Source: RGIG5270 sp045538635 (GTDB taxonomy: Bacteria > Verrucomicrobiota > Lentisphaeria > Victivallales > Victivallaceae). Taken from it: a DNA stretch of 17,181 bases. The translations under genes were made by a program, and so were the position numbers. The stretch lies in the NCBI GenBank assembly GCA_045538635.1, contig JAZSRU010000159.1, forward strand, positions 1 to 17,181, read 5' to 3'. Below the pieces are notes generated by a model. That model did no database searches. It was not told the origin of the DNA and was given only the letters and a program-made list of their open reading frames with translations. Below, piece after piece: positions 6,257-14,424 of the stretch (the first letter of the stretch is position 1; each line of letters begins with the position of its first letter).

Positions 6257-7668
6257 TATATAAACAAAGTAAAATCCGCCTTTGCTCCAATGCTGAGTTC
6301 AGATTTGACAGGCAGCTTGAAGCATTCTGCGGCGCGCCATGTCAATTTGGCAATAATTTCAGAAAGCGGCACACCGTTTTGAAGCTGCAATTCCATGGTA
6401 CGCACACCTGACAACTGATTGCGCGGCAGCACCCAATCACCATTCAACGGCACAGCAGTTTCATCCGAACCGCAGAAACAGCGTCTGTCGCTGATTATCC
6501 GCAGCATATTATTTTCTGATAATGTATCAAAAGCGGCACAAGTTCCAACCGAATCCTCTGCAATCATCTCCAAAGCGATTTCAGCAGGAGATATGCAATT
6601 TTTTTCTCCGATTTCCGCAAAAGTCATCCCGCAGAATTTTTTATACTTTTCAATGCGGCATTTGGCAAGTACGGTTTTCTGCCATTTTTCAACAGGCAAC
6701 TCAAGAAGATATTTCAGAAATTCATCCTTTTCCGCAGGATTTTTCAATCGTTCCATTATCACCCTGTCAGGTACAGCAAGATATTTTTCCGGTCCGATCA
6801 CACTCAACTGCGTCATGGATTGAGTAAACGGATAGCGGTCAAAAGTAACATTCACACCGTAATCTTTTTCCGCGCGATCGAGCAAATCAAAAAGTGCATC
6901 AATTTTATGAAAATTCTGTGATTTTGCAGTTTTTAAATGACTTATATGAAAGTCATGCAATCCATTATTGCGGCAGATTTCAAACATTTCCGTAATGCTT
7001 TCCAACAGAAAATCCCCCTCACTCCGCAAATGCGCACAAACCAATTTGTTATGCTCCGCACAACATCTGAAAAGCGCATTCAACTCCTCCTGCGGCGCAA
7101 AACGCCCGGGGGAATAAAGCAGTCCCAGCGACAAACCCAACGCCCCCTGCTCCAAAGTTTCAGCCAGAAGCGAAACCATTTTCTTCAATTCGTCCGATGA
7201 CGGTATTTTCTCATCATACCCCAGAACCGCACTGTGCAGTGTATTATGACCGCAAAAAGAAAAAAGTTCAAAAGCCCGCATTTTCCGGTGCAGTTCAAAA
7301 TGATATTCAGCAAAACTCCTCCAGGAAAGCGGCTGTTTGTAACGCTCATAAACTTTTACCAGATTATCCCGGTTGAAATCTGTTACAGGAAACGGAGATA
7401 AACCGCAATTCCCTGCAATTTCCACTCCGAATCCCCCTGCCCTGCGCGTGCCGCCGTCTGCAAGTTCAAAAACCGCCATATCCGAGTGTCCATGCACATC
7501 GATCCACGATGGCGAAAGATATCTGTTTTCCCCATCAATAATCTCCATATCAGGCGGCACTGCATTACAGAAATCAACTATAATATCATCCTCAACGACA
7601 ATATTTTTCTGCTCTCCGCAAAAATTTCTGCCGTCAATCAATCTGACATTTGTATAGCATTTTTTCAT
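6256..7668 (-). CDS. N-acyl-D-amino-acid deacylase family amidohydrolase
   Basis: A 470-aa cytoplasmic metal-dependent hydrolase (no signal peptide) of the D-aminoacylase group, which removes acyl groups from N-acyl-D-amino acids or related dipeptides. Metal and catalytic positions of the family are all present: DVHGHSD (His59, His61), GNCGLSPFPV (Cys88), the GLSLGLLYSPG block (178-188), HLRSEGD (His213), HISHLK (His244) and GSDE (Asp402). The C-terminus stops right at GAKADFTLFI, where relatives usually continue for some tens of residues, so the closing beta domain is short. Its ATG overlaps the hydE stop (ATGA), implying translational coupling. The substrate is not determined; a role in D-amino-acid or peptidoglycan-fragment salvage is only one possibility. 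Confidence 0.85.
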   Translation of the reverse strand: MKKCYTNVRLIDGRNFCGEQKNIVVEDDIIVDFCNAVPPDMEIIDGENRYLSPSWIDVHGHSDMAVFELADGGTRRAGGFGVEIAGNCGLSPFPVTDFNRDNLVKVYERYKQPLSWRSFAEYHFELHRKMRAFELFSFCGHNTLHSAVLGYDEKIPSSDELKKMVSLLAETLEQGALGLSLGLLYSPGRFAPQEELNALFRCCAEHNKLVCAHLRSEGDFLLESITEMFEICRNNGLHDFHISHLKTAKSQNFHKIDALFDLLDRAEKDYGVNVTFDRYPFTQSMTQLSVIGPEKYLAVPDRVIMERLKNPAEKDEFLKYLLELPVEKWQKTVLAKCRIEKYKKFCGMTFAEIGEKNCISPAEIALEMIAEDSVGTCAAFDTLSENNMLRIISDRRCFCGSDETAVPLNGDWVLPRNQLSGVRTMELQLQNGVPLSEIIAKLTWRAAECFKLPVKSELSIGAKADFTLFI

Positions 7669-8750
7669 TTGCGTTTATAAAAATGTTTGGAATCGCCCCA
7701 TTCATTATAAGCCGGAACCAGACCGATTTTGAACAGACTTTCCTCAAGTGCATTACGGGTGGAATCAGCATTTTCGTCTATGCCGGGCTTGTTGTCATAA
7801 AGCTGATACGCCTTGCGGAAACGGACTTCACTGACATTGGGCATGATAACATTGGCACCGGCGAGAAGTCCCTGTTCCCTGCCGTCCGGAGCAAGTGCCT
7901 GGAGAACTGTTGTCGAAGCAATATTTATATCCGGCATGAGAATACGCAAAAGAGCAATCATTTTACAGCCGAGCCGCAGCATTTCAGCATCATTCTGCGC
8001 CGGATGAGCCGCCCCCATCGGCGTATCGCGGTGAACCGAATAAGGCCCCATGCCGACCATATCTACATCAAGTTTTTTGAGAAAAAGCAAATCACGCGCC
8101 ATGTCAGGCGCAGTCTGCCCTTCAAATCCGAACATGATTCCGCTGCCGAGCTGAAAACCGGCTTCACGCAAATCATACAAAGATTGCAAACGCTCACTGA
8201 ACAAGTGATCCGCCGGATGCAGTCTGCTGTAAATACTTCTGTCAGAAGTTTCAATACGGAGCAGATAACGGTGCGCTCCGGCATTGAACCAGCGTCTGTA
8301 AGTTTCAAGCGATTGTTCGCCGAGCGAAAGAGTTATGCCAAGCTCATTGTTTGACAACTCCTTGATTTTTCTGACCGTATCTTCAATAAATGCAGTATGC
8401 TTCTCCGTCTGAATTTCGCCGCCCTGAAGGACTATGGAACCGTAATTGAATTCCCATGCAAGCCGGGCATCGGCAAGTATCTCATTTTGAGAGAGTTCAA
8501 ACCGTTCAGTTTTGAAATTATCCCTGCGGATGCCGCAATAATAACAGTTTTTGCGGCATACATTGCCGATTTCAATCAAACCGCGCAAGCTGACTTTATT
8601 GCCGATATTCTTCAATTTCAGCTCATTTGCGGCGGCAAAAAGCTTGCGGTCATTCTCAATATCATCATCTGCAAGGAGATAGGCGATCTGCGCTTCATCA
8701 AGTGAAGCCGTTTGTACGCCGTATGACAGAATTTTATCAAAATTATTCAA
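7665..8750 (-). CDS. hydE: Radical SAM protein, HydE family
   Basis: A 361-aa radical S-adenosylmethionine enzyme. The 4Fe-4S motif CX3CX2C is CRKNCYYC (Cys65, Cys69, Cys72), in the HydE-like context IEIGNVCRKNCYYCGIRRDN, followed by SIVLQGGE, MGPYSVHRDTPMG (compare GPFIPHPDTPL), and GREQGLLAGANVIMPN with the terminal YQLYDNKPG. HydE helps assemble the dithiolate-bridged H-cluster of [FeFe] hydrogenase with HydF and HydG, neither of which is nearby. The optional second C-terminal cluster cysteines are absent. PylB is a related family and the alternative. The start is TTG, 5 nt after GGAGG; no in-frame ATG lies near. It is the first gene of a two-gene operon with the amidohydrolase. Confidence 0.82.
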   Translation of the reverse strand: MNNFDKILSYGVQTASLDEAQIAYLLADDDIENDRKLFAAANELKLKNIGNKVSLRGLIEIGNVCRKNCYYCGIRRDNFKTERFELSQNEILADARLAWEFNYGSIVLQGGEIQTEKHTAFIEDTVRKIKELSNNELGITLSLGEQSLETYRRWFNAGAHRYLLRIETSDRSIYSRLHPADHLFSERLQSLYDLREAGFQLGSGIMFGFEGQTAPDMARDLLFLKKLDVDMVGMGPYSVHRDTPMGAAHPAQNDAEMLRLGCKMIALLRILMPDINIASTTVLQALAPDGREQGLLAGANVIMPNVSEVRFRKAYQLYDNKPGIDENADSTRNALEESLFKIGLVPAYNEWGDSKHFYKRK

Positions 8751-8768
8751 AAAAACCTCCGTAAAAAT

Positions 8769-8796
8769 TTGACTATCAAATATAACACATTATATT
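8769..8796 (+). promoter_or_regulatory. Promoter of the RdgC-like gene
   Basis: TTGACT (8769-8774), a 16-nt spacer and TATATT (8791-8796), followed by AAGGAG (8825-8830) and ATG at 8840. The hydE promoter must lie in the same 89-nt divergent gap, but no convincing pair of boxes was found for it. Confidence 0.55.
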
Positions 8797-8839
8797 TTCA
8801 AATGCCATAAAAAAATATAAAAAAAAGGAGATTTTTATT

Positions 8840-9928
8840 ATGCCATTCGATCACGGCTCTGTAAATGCCACATTTTTCACATTTGAAAACGAACTGCCGA
8901 CCAATTTTCTTGAATGTCTGAATTCGCGCCGCGCCGGTTCACTCGATACTGTCACCGATGAAATCCAGATCGGCTGGGTTTCCGGACGCCACCTGCTCGA
9001 CAACCGCATTGAGGAAGACAATGCTCACCGCGGAGAATTTTATCATATCGCATTGCGCAACGCATCCAGAAAAATCCCGACCGCTTACCTCAATGCCCTC
9101 TGCAAACAGGAGGAAGATGTTTATGTCAAAGCTAACAATCTGGAATGGGCCCCGCGCAAAGTCAAAAAAAGCATCAAAGAAGAAATCACCGAAAAATATC
9201 TTATGAAAATGCCGCCATCTCTCGGCGGCATACCGATTGTTATCAGTCCGGTTGAAAAAATGATGTTCGTCGGAGCTTCCAGTGAAACTCAAATCGACCT
9301 TTTCATCGAACATTTTCTCAAATCCACCGCCATCGAACCGCTCCAGCAGACTCCGGGAATGATGCTCGCCAAACTTGGAACAAATGAAACTGCTCTCCCG
9401 AAAATCAGCTTTGCAGAAAACAAAGAAGATGAACCCTGCATCGGACGCGATTTCCTGACCTGGCTGTGGTTTTACAGCGAAACAGAGGGCAAAGTAACTC
9501 ACGAACAATTCGGTACATTTGATTCAATGTTCGAGGGCCCGCTGACTTTTGCCTACGCCTCCGACTCGCAGGGCGCAGGCGAAACCGTCCTCAAAAAAGG
9601 CGATTTCCCCCAGCGCAGTGCCGAAGCCAAAGCCGCACTTTTAAGCGGAAAAAAACTCAAAAAAGCCAAAGTTTCCATCACCCGCAACAATGAAATATGG
9701 AGCGGCAATTTTGATGCTGACAAATTCTCATTCAGCAGTCTGAATCTCCCCGACGGCGAAGCTCAGGATGATGAAGGCAGATTTGAAGAACGCATGCAGA
9801 GTCTTGTTGTTCTTGAACGCGCTCTCGAAGTTTATTTCAATCTGTTCGTCGAAAAACTTTCCTCTCCGGATTTCCCCGAATATCAGAAAAAAATCCAGAA
9901 ATGGGTTATCGACCGCGACGAAATCTGA
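8840..9928 (+). CDS. RdgC-like protein (recombination-associated family)
   Basis: A 362-aa soluble protein with no signal or membrane segment. The order of segments recalls RdgC: an N-terminal beta domain, IPTAYLNALCKQEE, a charged helical link (APRKVKKSIKEEITEKYLMK), a second beta domain (GGIPIVISPVEKMMFVGASS), GRDFLTWLWFYSE and a C-terminal segment with paired beta strands. RdgC of E. coli is a ring-shaped DNA-binding protein that restrains RecA. Resemblance is by recalled pattern, not alignment, and this is the divergent subgroup seen outside proteobacteria. It is a single-gene unit with its own promoter and a shared terminator, so the context adds nothing. Confidence 0.6.
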   Translation: MPFDHGSVNATFFTFENELPTNFLECLNSRRAGSLDTVTDEIQIGWVSGRHLLDNRIEEDNAHRGEFYHIALRNASRKIPTAYLNALCKQEEDVYVKANNLEWAPRKVKKSIKEEITEKYLMKMPPSLGGIPIVISPVEKMMFVGASSETQIDLFIEHFLKSTAIEPLQQTPGMMLAKLGTNETALPKISFAENKEDEPCIGRDFLTWLWFYSETEGKVTHEQFGTFDSMFEGPLTFAYASDSQGAGETVLKKGDFPQRSAEAKAALLSGKKLKKAKVSITRNNEIWSGNFDADKFSFSSLNLPDGEAQDDEGRFEERMQSLVVLERALEVYFNLFVEKLSSPDFPEYQKKIQKWVIDRDEI

Positions 9929-9954
9929 TGATTTGAAAATCATGGATACAAAAA

Positions 9955-9987
9955 AACGGTGTTTGCAGAAAAAATGCAAACACCGTT
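9955..9987. terminator. Bidirectional intrinsic terminator
   Basis: AACGGTGTTTGCA (9955-9967), 7-nt loop, TGCAAACACCGTT (9975-9987), flanked by an A-run on the left and a T-run on the right. It ends both the RdgC-like gene and the convergent CBM48 gene. Confidence 0.9.
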
Positions 9988-10004
9988 AATTTTTTTCAAA
10001 CGCG

Positions 10005-10340
10005 TTATTTTACTACAATCACGCTGTTCAATGTCCCGAAATCATTGGGTGAAAAATTGGGATTTCTGTCATCCAGACGCCATTCTCCGTCGATGATGAA
10101 TTTGTATTCATAAACTCCGGGGGCAAGCATCAGATAACCGGAATAGACTCCATTGTTATCTTTATCAAGCAAGTATTTGACATTGGGATCCCATTCATTG
10201 AAAGAACCGGCAATACTGACAGTTTTGCCGACACCAGCCGCGACCTCAAATTTGACGCGTTTTTTCGCAGGTGCCTTGCTTTCTGCGGCAGCTTTTTTCT
10301 CTGCTTTTTTACTGAAAGCATCAATAATTTTTTTAACCAT
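10005..10340 (-). CDS. Stand-alone CBM48 glycogen-binding protein
   Basis: A 111-aa protein. After a Lys/Ala-rich leader (about 1-29: helix and linker, no signal peptide) comes one CBM48/AMPK-beta-type beta sandwich: VSIAGSFNEWDP (41-52), LAPGVYEYKFIIDGEW (72-87) and NPNFSPNDFGTLNSVIVV (93-110). Trp50 and Trp87 sit at the expected glucan-binding positions. CBM48 normally precedes branching or debranching enzyme catalytic domains; here there is no enzyme attached, so it may tether or sense glycogen. AGGAG precedes the ATG. It lies 81 nt downstream of clpB on the same strand, with a promoter of its own in the gap. No glycogen gene is in the window. Confidence 0.88.
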   Translation of the reverse strand: MVKKIIDAFSKKAEKKAAAESKAPAKKRVKFEVAAGVGKTVSIAGSFNEWDPNVKYLLDKDNNGVYSGYLMLAPGVYEYKFIIDGEWRLDDRNPNFSPNDFGTLNSVIVVK

Positions 10341-10377
10341 GACTAACTCCTGTTTTTCTTTTTCCGGTCATTTCAAT

Positions 10378-10405
10378 AATATACACTCTTTTTATAATTT
10401 TTCAA
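10378..10405 (-). promoter_or_regulatory. CBM48 gene promoter
   Basis: Minus-strand TTGAAA (10400-10405), a 16-nt spacer and TATATT (10378-10383) in the 81-nt gap after clpB. There is no terminator in the gap, so clpB transcripts may also read through. Confidence 0.5.
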
Positions 10406-10421
10406 TTTTTATTCAGCCGAT

Positions 10422-12995
10422 TTATTCAAAATTAAAAATAATTTCTTTTTCGTCTGCGTCGATCACCAGAGTCTGTCCTGCATGCAGTTTTCCGCTGATG
10501 ATAAGGCGGGAAACAGGAGTTTCAAGCATCTTGATTATCGTGCGTTTCAAGGGACGCGCACCAAATGCCGGATCGAAACCGGCATCTGCCAGATAACTTT
10601 TGGCGGCATCAGTCACTCTTAATGCTATCTCATTGGCTGCCAGCAACTTGGCAAAATGAGCCAATTGAACATCAACGATATTCAAAATATCTTTTTTGCT
10701 CAATGCATGAAATATCAGAGTTTCATCAACACGATTCAGAAATTCAGGACGGAAGTGGTGACGCAGCTCAATCTGCAAATCTTCACGCAGCTCCTCCGCA
10801 TTGCCCTTATTTTCCAGAATAAGGCTACTGCCGAGGTTGCTGGTCATGATAATAATCGTATTTTTGAAACTTACGGTACGCCCCTGCGAATCTGTAACGA
10901 TCCCGTCTTCCAGAACTTGCAGCAGAATATTGAAAACATCGCTGTGAGCCTTTTCGATCTCATCAAAAAGAACTACTGAATAAGGATGTCTGCGCACCGC
11001 TTCGGTCAACTGACCGCCCTCTTCATAACCGACATATCCGGGAGGCGCACCGACCAGACGGGAAACGCTGAATTTTTCCATATATTCAGACATATCAATC
11101 CGCACCATGGCGCGTTCATCATCAAAAAGATTTTCCGCCAGAGCTTTTGCAAGTTCTGTTTTACCGACGCCGGTGGGACCGAGAAAAATAAATGATGCAA
11201 TCGGGCGTTTCGGATCTTTCAACCCCGCACGCGCACGCAAAACGGCATCCGCAACAGCCTGCACCGCTTCATCCTGCCCGATGACACGGCAATGAAGATG
11301 ATCGGCAAGAGCGAGTAATCTTTCTTTTTCACTCTGAATGAGTTTACTGACCGGAATATGTGTCCAGCGGCTGACGATGGCGGCGATATCCTCTTCATCG
11401 ACCTCTTCTTTCAGCAAACGGTTATCCTGATTTTCGCGGATTTCAGCCTCTGCTTCAGCGATCTGCTTTTCCAGTTTGGGAATAATGCCGTGCTTCAACT
11501 CTGCGGAACGCTCAAGATCATAACTGCGCTCGGCGCGCTCAAGCTGATTCCGTGCAGTGTCGAGAGCTTCCCGCAAATTGCGCAGATCGGTAATGGCATT
11601 TTTTTCATTGTCATAACGGCTGCGGAGAGCTTTGCCCTCCTCCTGCAAAGAAGCGACTTCAGCCTCCAGAGCTTCGCGACGGTTGATACTCTGTTTGTCT
11701 TTTTCCTTTTTCAAGCCGGCGATTTCGATCTGAAGCTGCATCACGCGGCGTTCATTTTCGTCCAGTGCGACGGGTGAACTTTCGATTTCTGTACGCAGAA
11801 CTGCAGCCGCCTCATCCAGCAAATCAATCGCTTTGTCCGGCAGGAAACGGTCGGAAATATATTTATCTGAAAGTACAGCAGATGCGATCAGCGCGCCGTC
11901 ACGGATTTTAACGCCATGATGGATTTCATAACGCTCCTTGAGTCCGCGCAAAATTGAAATAGTATCTTCAACAGACGGCGGATTGACCAGAACAGACTGA
12001 AAACGGCGTTCCAAAGCTGCATCTTTTTCAATATATTTGCGATACTCATCAAGAGTTGTCGCTCCAATACAATGCAGTTCTCCGCGTGCGAGCATGGGTT
12101 TCAACAGATTTCCGGCATCCATTGAACCTTCAGACGCACCGGCTCCGACAACAGTATGCAATTCATCAATAAACAGAATAATTTGCCCATCTGCAGATGT
12201 AACTTCTTTCAGAACAGCTTTCAATCTCTCCTCAAATTCACCGCGATATTTGGCACCTGCGATCAACGCACCCATATCAAGAGCGAGAATGCGGCGGTCT
12301 TTCAGCGATTCAGGAACATCTCCGCGAACCACACGGCGGGCAAGTCCTTCGACAATAGCGGTTTTGCCGACGCCGGGTTCACCGATAAGGACAGGATTAT
12401 TTTTTGTACGGCGCGAAAGGATTTGGATAACACGGCGGATTTCCTCATCGCGTCCGATTACCGGATCAAGTTTATCCTGACGGGCGAGCAAAGTAAGATC
12501 TTTGGCATATTTATTGAGAGCCTCAAAAGTATTTTCAGGGTCGGGATTGTCAACTCGCTGATTACCGCGTATTCCCTGAAGTGCATTCAGAACTTTATCG
12601 GCAACAATTCCGCTCTGCTGTAAAATCTCCGCCGCCTTGCCGCCATTCTCCAGAATTGCGAGAAAAAGATGCTCCACACTGACATAATCATCATGCATGG
12701 CTGATGCTTTCTGCATGGCACTCTGCAGTACTGCATTGAAATCGCGCGACTGATACAAATCAGATGCGCCCTGAACTTTCGGCAGTTTATTGATGGCATC
12801 ATCGACCGCGCGTTCAAAAATCGATTTGGAAAGTCCCATTTTTTCAATCAGCGACGGAATCAGACCGTCATTCTGTTTCAAAAGAGCATTGAGCAAATGC
12901 AATGAAGTGATTTCGGCATTGCCGTTCTGCTGTGCAGTCTGCTGTGCGATGATGAGAGCTTCTTTGCTTTTGTTGGTAAATTTTTCAATATTCAT
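10422..12995 (-). CDS. clpB: ATP-dependent disaggregase ClpB
   Basis: An 857-aa Hsp100 chaperone that, with DnaK, solubilises aggregated proteins in the cytoplasm; the length equals that of E. coli ClpB. Order: N-domain with two Clp repeats (1-145), NBD1 with Walker A GEPGVGKT (205-212), pore loop AKYRGEFEE (248-256) and Walker B IILFIDE (272-278), a long coiled-coil middle domain (about 400-530) that marks ClpB rather than ClpA/ClpX, and NBD2 with GPTGVGKT (606-613), pore loop GYVGYEEG (653-660) and VVLFDE (674-679). There is no ClpP-docking tripeptide. AAGGAGG stands 6 nt before the ATG at 12995; an in-frame ATG at 13031 has no such site. DnaK and GrpE are not nearby, and I saw no CIRCE palindrome upstream. 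Confidence 0.97.
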   Translation of the reverse strand: MNIEKFTNKSKEALIIAQQTAQQNGNAEITSLHLLNALLKQNDGLIPSLIEKMGLSKSIFERAVDDAINKLPKVQGASDLYQSRDFNAVLQSAMQKASAMHDDYVSVEHLFLAILENGGKAAEILQQSGIVADKVLNALQGIRGNQRVDNPDPENTFEALNKYAKDLTLLARQDKLDPVIGRDEEIRRVIQILSRRTKNNPVLIGEPGVGKTAIVEGLARRVVRGDVPESLKDRRILALDMGALIAGAKYRGEFEERLKAVLKEVTSADGQIILFIDELHTVVGAGASEGSMDAGNLLKPMLARGELHCIGATTLDEYRKYIEKDAALERRFQSVLVNPPSVEDTISILRGLKERYEIHHGVKIRDGALIASAVLSDKYISDRFLPDKAIDLLDEAAAVLRTEIESSPVALDENERRVMQLQIEIAGLKKEKDKQSINRREALEAEVASLQEEGKALRSRYDNEKNAITDLRNLREALDTARNQLERAERSYDLERSAELKHGIIPKLEKQIAEAEAEIRENQDNRLLKEEVDEEDIAAIVSRWTHIPVSKLIQSEKERLLALADHLHCRVIGQDEAVQAVADAVLRARAGLKDPKRPIASFIFLGPTGVGKTELAKALAENLFDDERAMVRIDMSEYMEKFSVSRLVGAPPGYVGYEEGGQLTEAVRRHPYSVVLFDEIEKAHSDVFNILLQVLEDGIVTDSQGRTVSFKNTIIIMTSNLGSSLILENKGNAEELREDLQIELRHHFRPEFLNRVDETLIFHALSKKDILNIVDVQLAHFAKLLAANEIALRVTDAAKSYLADAGFDPAFGARPLKRTIIKMLETPVSRLIISGKLHAGQTLVIDADEKEIIFNFE

Positions 12996-13043
12996 ATAAT
13001 GCCTCCTTGTTTTTTCTTTCTGTATAAGCATTTATCGTGCCAT

Positions 13044-13072
13044 AATTTACAAACATTTACTTTTCAGGTCAA
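13044..13072 (-). promoter_or_regulatory. clpB promoter candidate
   Basis: Minus-strand TTGACC (13067-13072), a 17-nt spacer and TAAATT (13044-13049), about 50 nt before the clpB start. It looks like a housekeeping promoter; heat-shock operators or sigma-32-type boxes are not evident. Confidence 0.4.
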
Positions 13073-13172
13073 ATTTTCATACAAATTTCCCCGGAAAACA
13101 TTATTTATTACTGTTCCTGTGCCATTTTGTCATACAGTTGCGACAAAGTTGCGCATTTAATTTTTTTGCCGC

Positions 13173-13201
13173 TGGAAAAAATTGCCACCCGATGCTATAA
13201 T
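13173..13201 (+). promoter_or_regulatory. Extended -10 promoter of the SGNH/DA1-like pair
   Basis: TGCTATAAT (13193-13201) is a consensus extended -10; a weak TGGAAA (13173-13178) lies 17 nt upstream of its TATAAT. AAGGA and the ATG of the SGNH gene follow at 13255-13268. Apart from this and the clpB promoter, I see nothing in the 13032-13265 gap. Confidence 0.5.
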
Positions 13202-13265
13202 ATAAACATCATTAAAAATAATCATTTAACACAATTTACCATCAGCAAAAACACAAGGATTTTTT

Positions 13266-14420
13266 ATGGATTTATTCAATCGTATAAAACGGTTTTCTGC
13301 CGCTTTCAAAATGCCGGATTTAAAAATGTTTCTGCCCAAACACATTTATGCCGTACCCGGAATAGAATGTAATATCTATTTCAATAACATCGTTACAGTT
13401 CTCAATCGCGCAGATTACTTTTTCTGCGTTTCATGCAATATCGGCAGGACGGATGCCGAACGCTACCGTGTCATCCCCGAAGAAAAGGATATCGGCGACC
13501 ACGAGCTTGTCATAACTGTTTTTGACAAATTCGGTCAAGTCGCGCAAGCCGAAACCATTCTCACTGTCGCTCCGGCACTCACTGAACCGCGGAATGCCGG
13601 AATTCTGATCATCGGCGACAGTCTGACTGCGGCAGAGGGGTACCCTGAACGCATTTATGAACTGCTGAAAAATGAGCCGAATCTCACATTCAATATGATA
13701 GGGTCAAATTCTGGTAATTACCAAATTCCCGTTCCCGGCGGGGTCGCCCATGAGGGATACGGCGGCTGGGGCTGGAAAACTTTTTTCACTAAATACAACA
13801 TTGATGAAAACGATGAAAATGACGGTATGCATCCCAAACATCCGCGTGAACGCAACAGCCGTTTTCTCTTTGCCGACAACGGCGATGTCAAATTCGACAT
13901 TGTGCGATATTGTGAAAAATACAATCAGGGCAAGCTGCCAGACATTATCATCATTCACCTCGGCATCAATGATGTTTTCTGCGACAAATCACGCAAGGAT
14001 TTGAAGTTTTCATGGCAGAACAACATTCTTCCGTACCTGAAACAGATGGTTGAAATTTTCAGAGCCGCCAATCCGGCTGTCCGTATTGCATTCTGCACGC
14101 CGCCGGTCGGCAGCAATTCGCAGACCTCTTTCGGCAAATGTTACAGCTGCAGTTACAACAAATGGCAATGGCGTCAAAACTGTTTTTTCTACCATAGCAA
14201 ACTGGCTGATATTGCCGGCAAACTCAACATCGACATCATCCCGGTTCATACTGCCGTTGACGGTGAAAACAATTACCCCTTTGAAACGGAAAATATCAAT
14301 CAGGCCAATCCTGAAATGATTTCAAGCCCCTGCAATGCAGTTCATCCGGCACTGTCGGGATACATACAAATCGGCAATGCTGTTTTCGCATATTTAAGAA
14401 AAATACTGGCGGAAAAATAA
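13266..14420 (+). CDS. SGNH/GDSL hydrolase with N-terminal beta domain
   Basis: A 384-aa two-part protein. Residues about 1-105 form a beta-rich domain (ends HELVITVFDKFGQVAQAETI) and 110-384 an SGNH esterase fold: block I IIGDSLT with Ser119, block II HEGYGGWGW (162-170), block III LGINDVF with Asn235, and block V NAVHPALSGY with His360. The residue two before the block V Val, normally Asp of the DxxH catalytic pair, is Asn357, so the triad may be altered. Such proteins usually remove acetyl or other acyl groups from carbohydrates. No signal peptide is visible despite that expectation. AAGGA is 6 nt before the ATG. It is followed after 4 nt by the DA1-like gene, so the pair is almost certainly one operon. 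Confidence 0.85.
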   Translation: MDLFNRIKRFSAAFKMPDLKMFLPKHIYAVPGIECNIYFNNIVTVLNRADYFFCVSCNIGRTDAERYRVIPEEKDIGDHELVITVFDKFGQVAQAETILTVAPALTEPRNAGILIIGDSLTAAEGYPERIYELLKNEPNLTFNMIGSNSGNYQIPVPGGVAHEGYGGWGWKTFFTKYNIDENDENDGMHPKHPRERNSRFLFADNGDVKFDIVRYCEKYNQGKLPDIIIIHLGINDVFCDKSRKDLKFSWQNNILPYLKQMVEIFRAANPAVRIAFCTPPVGSNSQTSFGKCYSCSYNKWQWRQNCFFYHSKLADIAGKLNIDIIPVHTAVDGENNYPFETENINQANPEMISSPCNAVHPALSGYIQIGNAVFAYLRKILAEK

Positions 14421-14424
14421 CTCT

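Noticed and set aside
13032..13265. CIRCE or sigma-32-type heat-shock control of clpB
   Set aside because: No TTAGCACTC/GAGTGCTAA inverted repeat and no CTTGAA/CCCCAT-type boxes were found by reading both strands.
13127..13372. 81-aa plus-strand frame upstream of and into the SGNH gene
   Set aside because: It covers the promoter and overlaps the SGNH start out of frame; no ribosome site.
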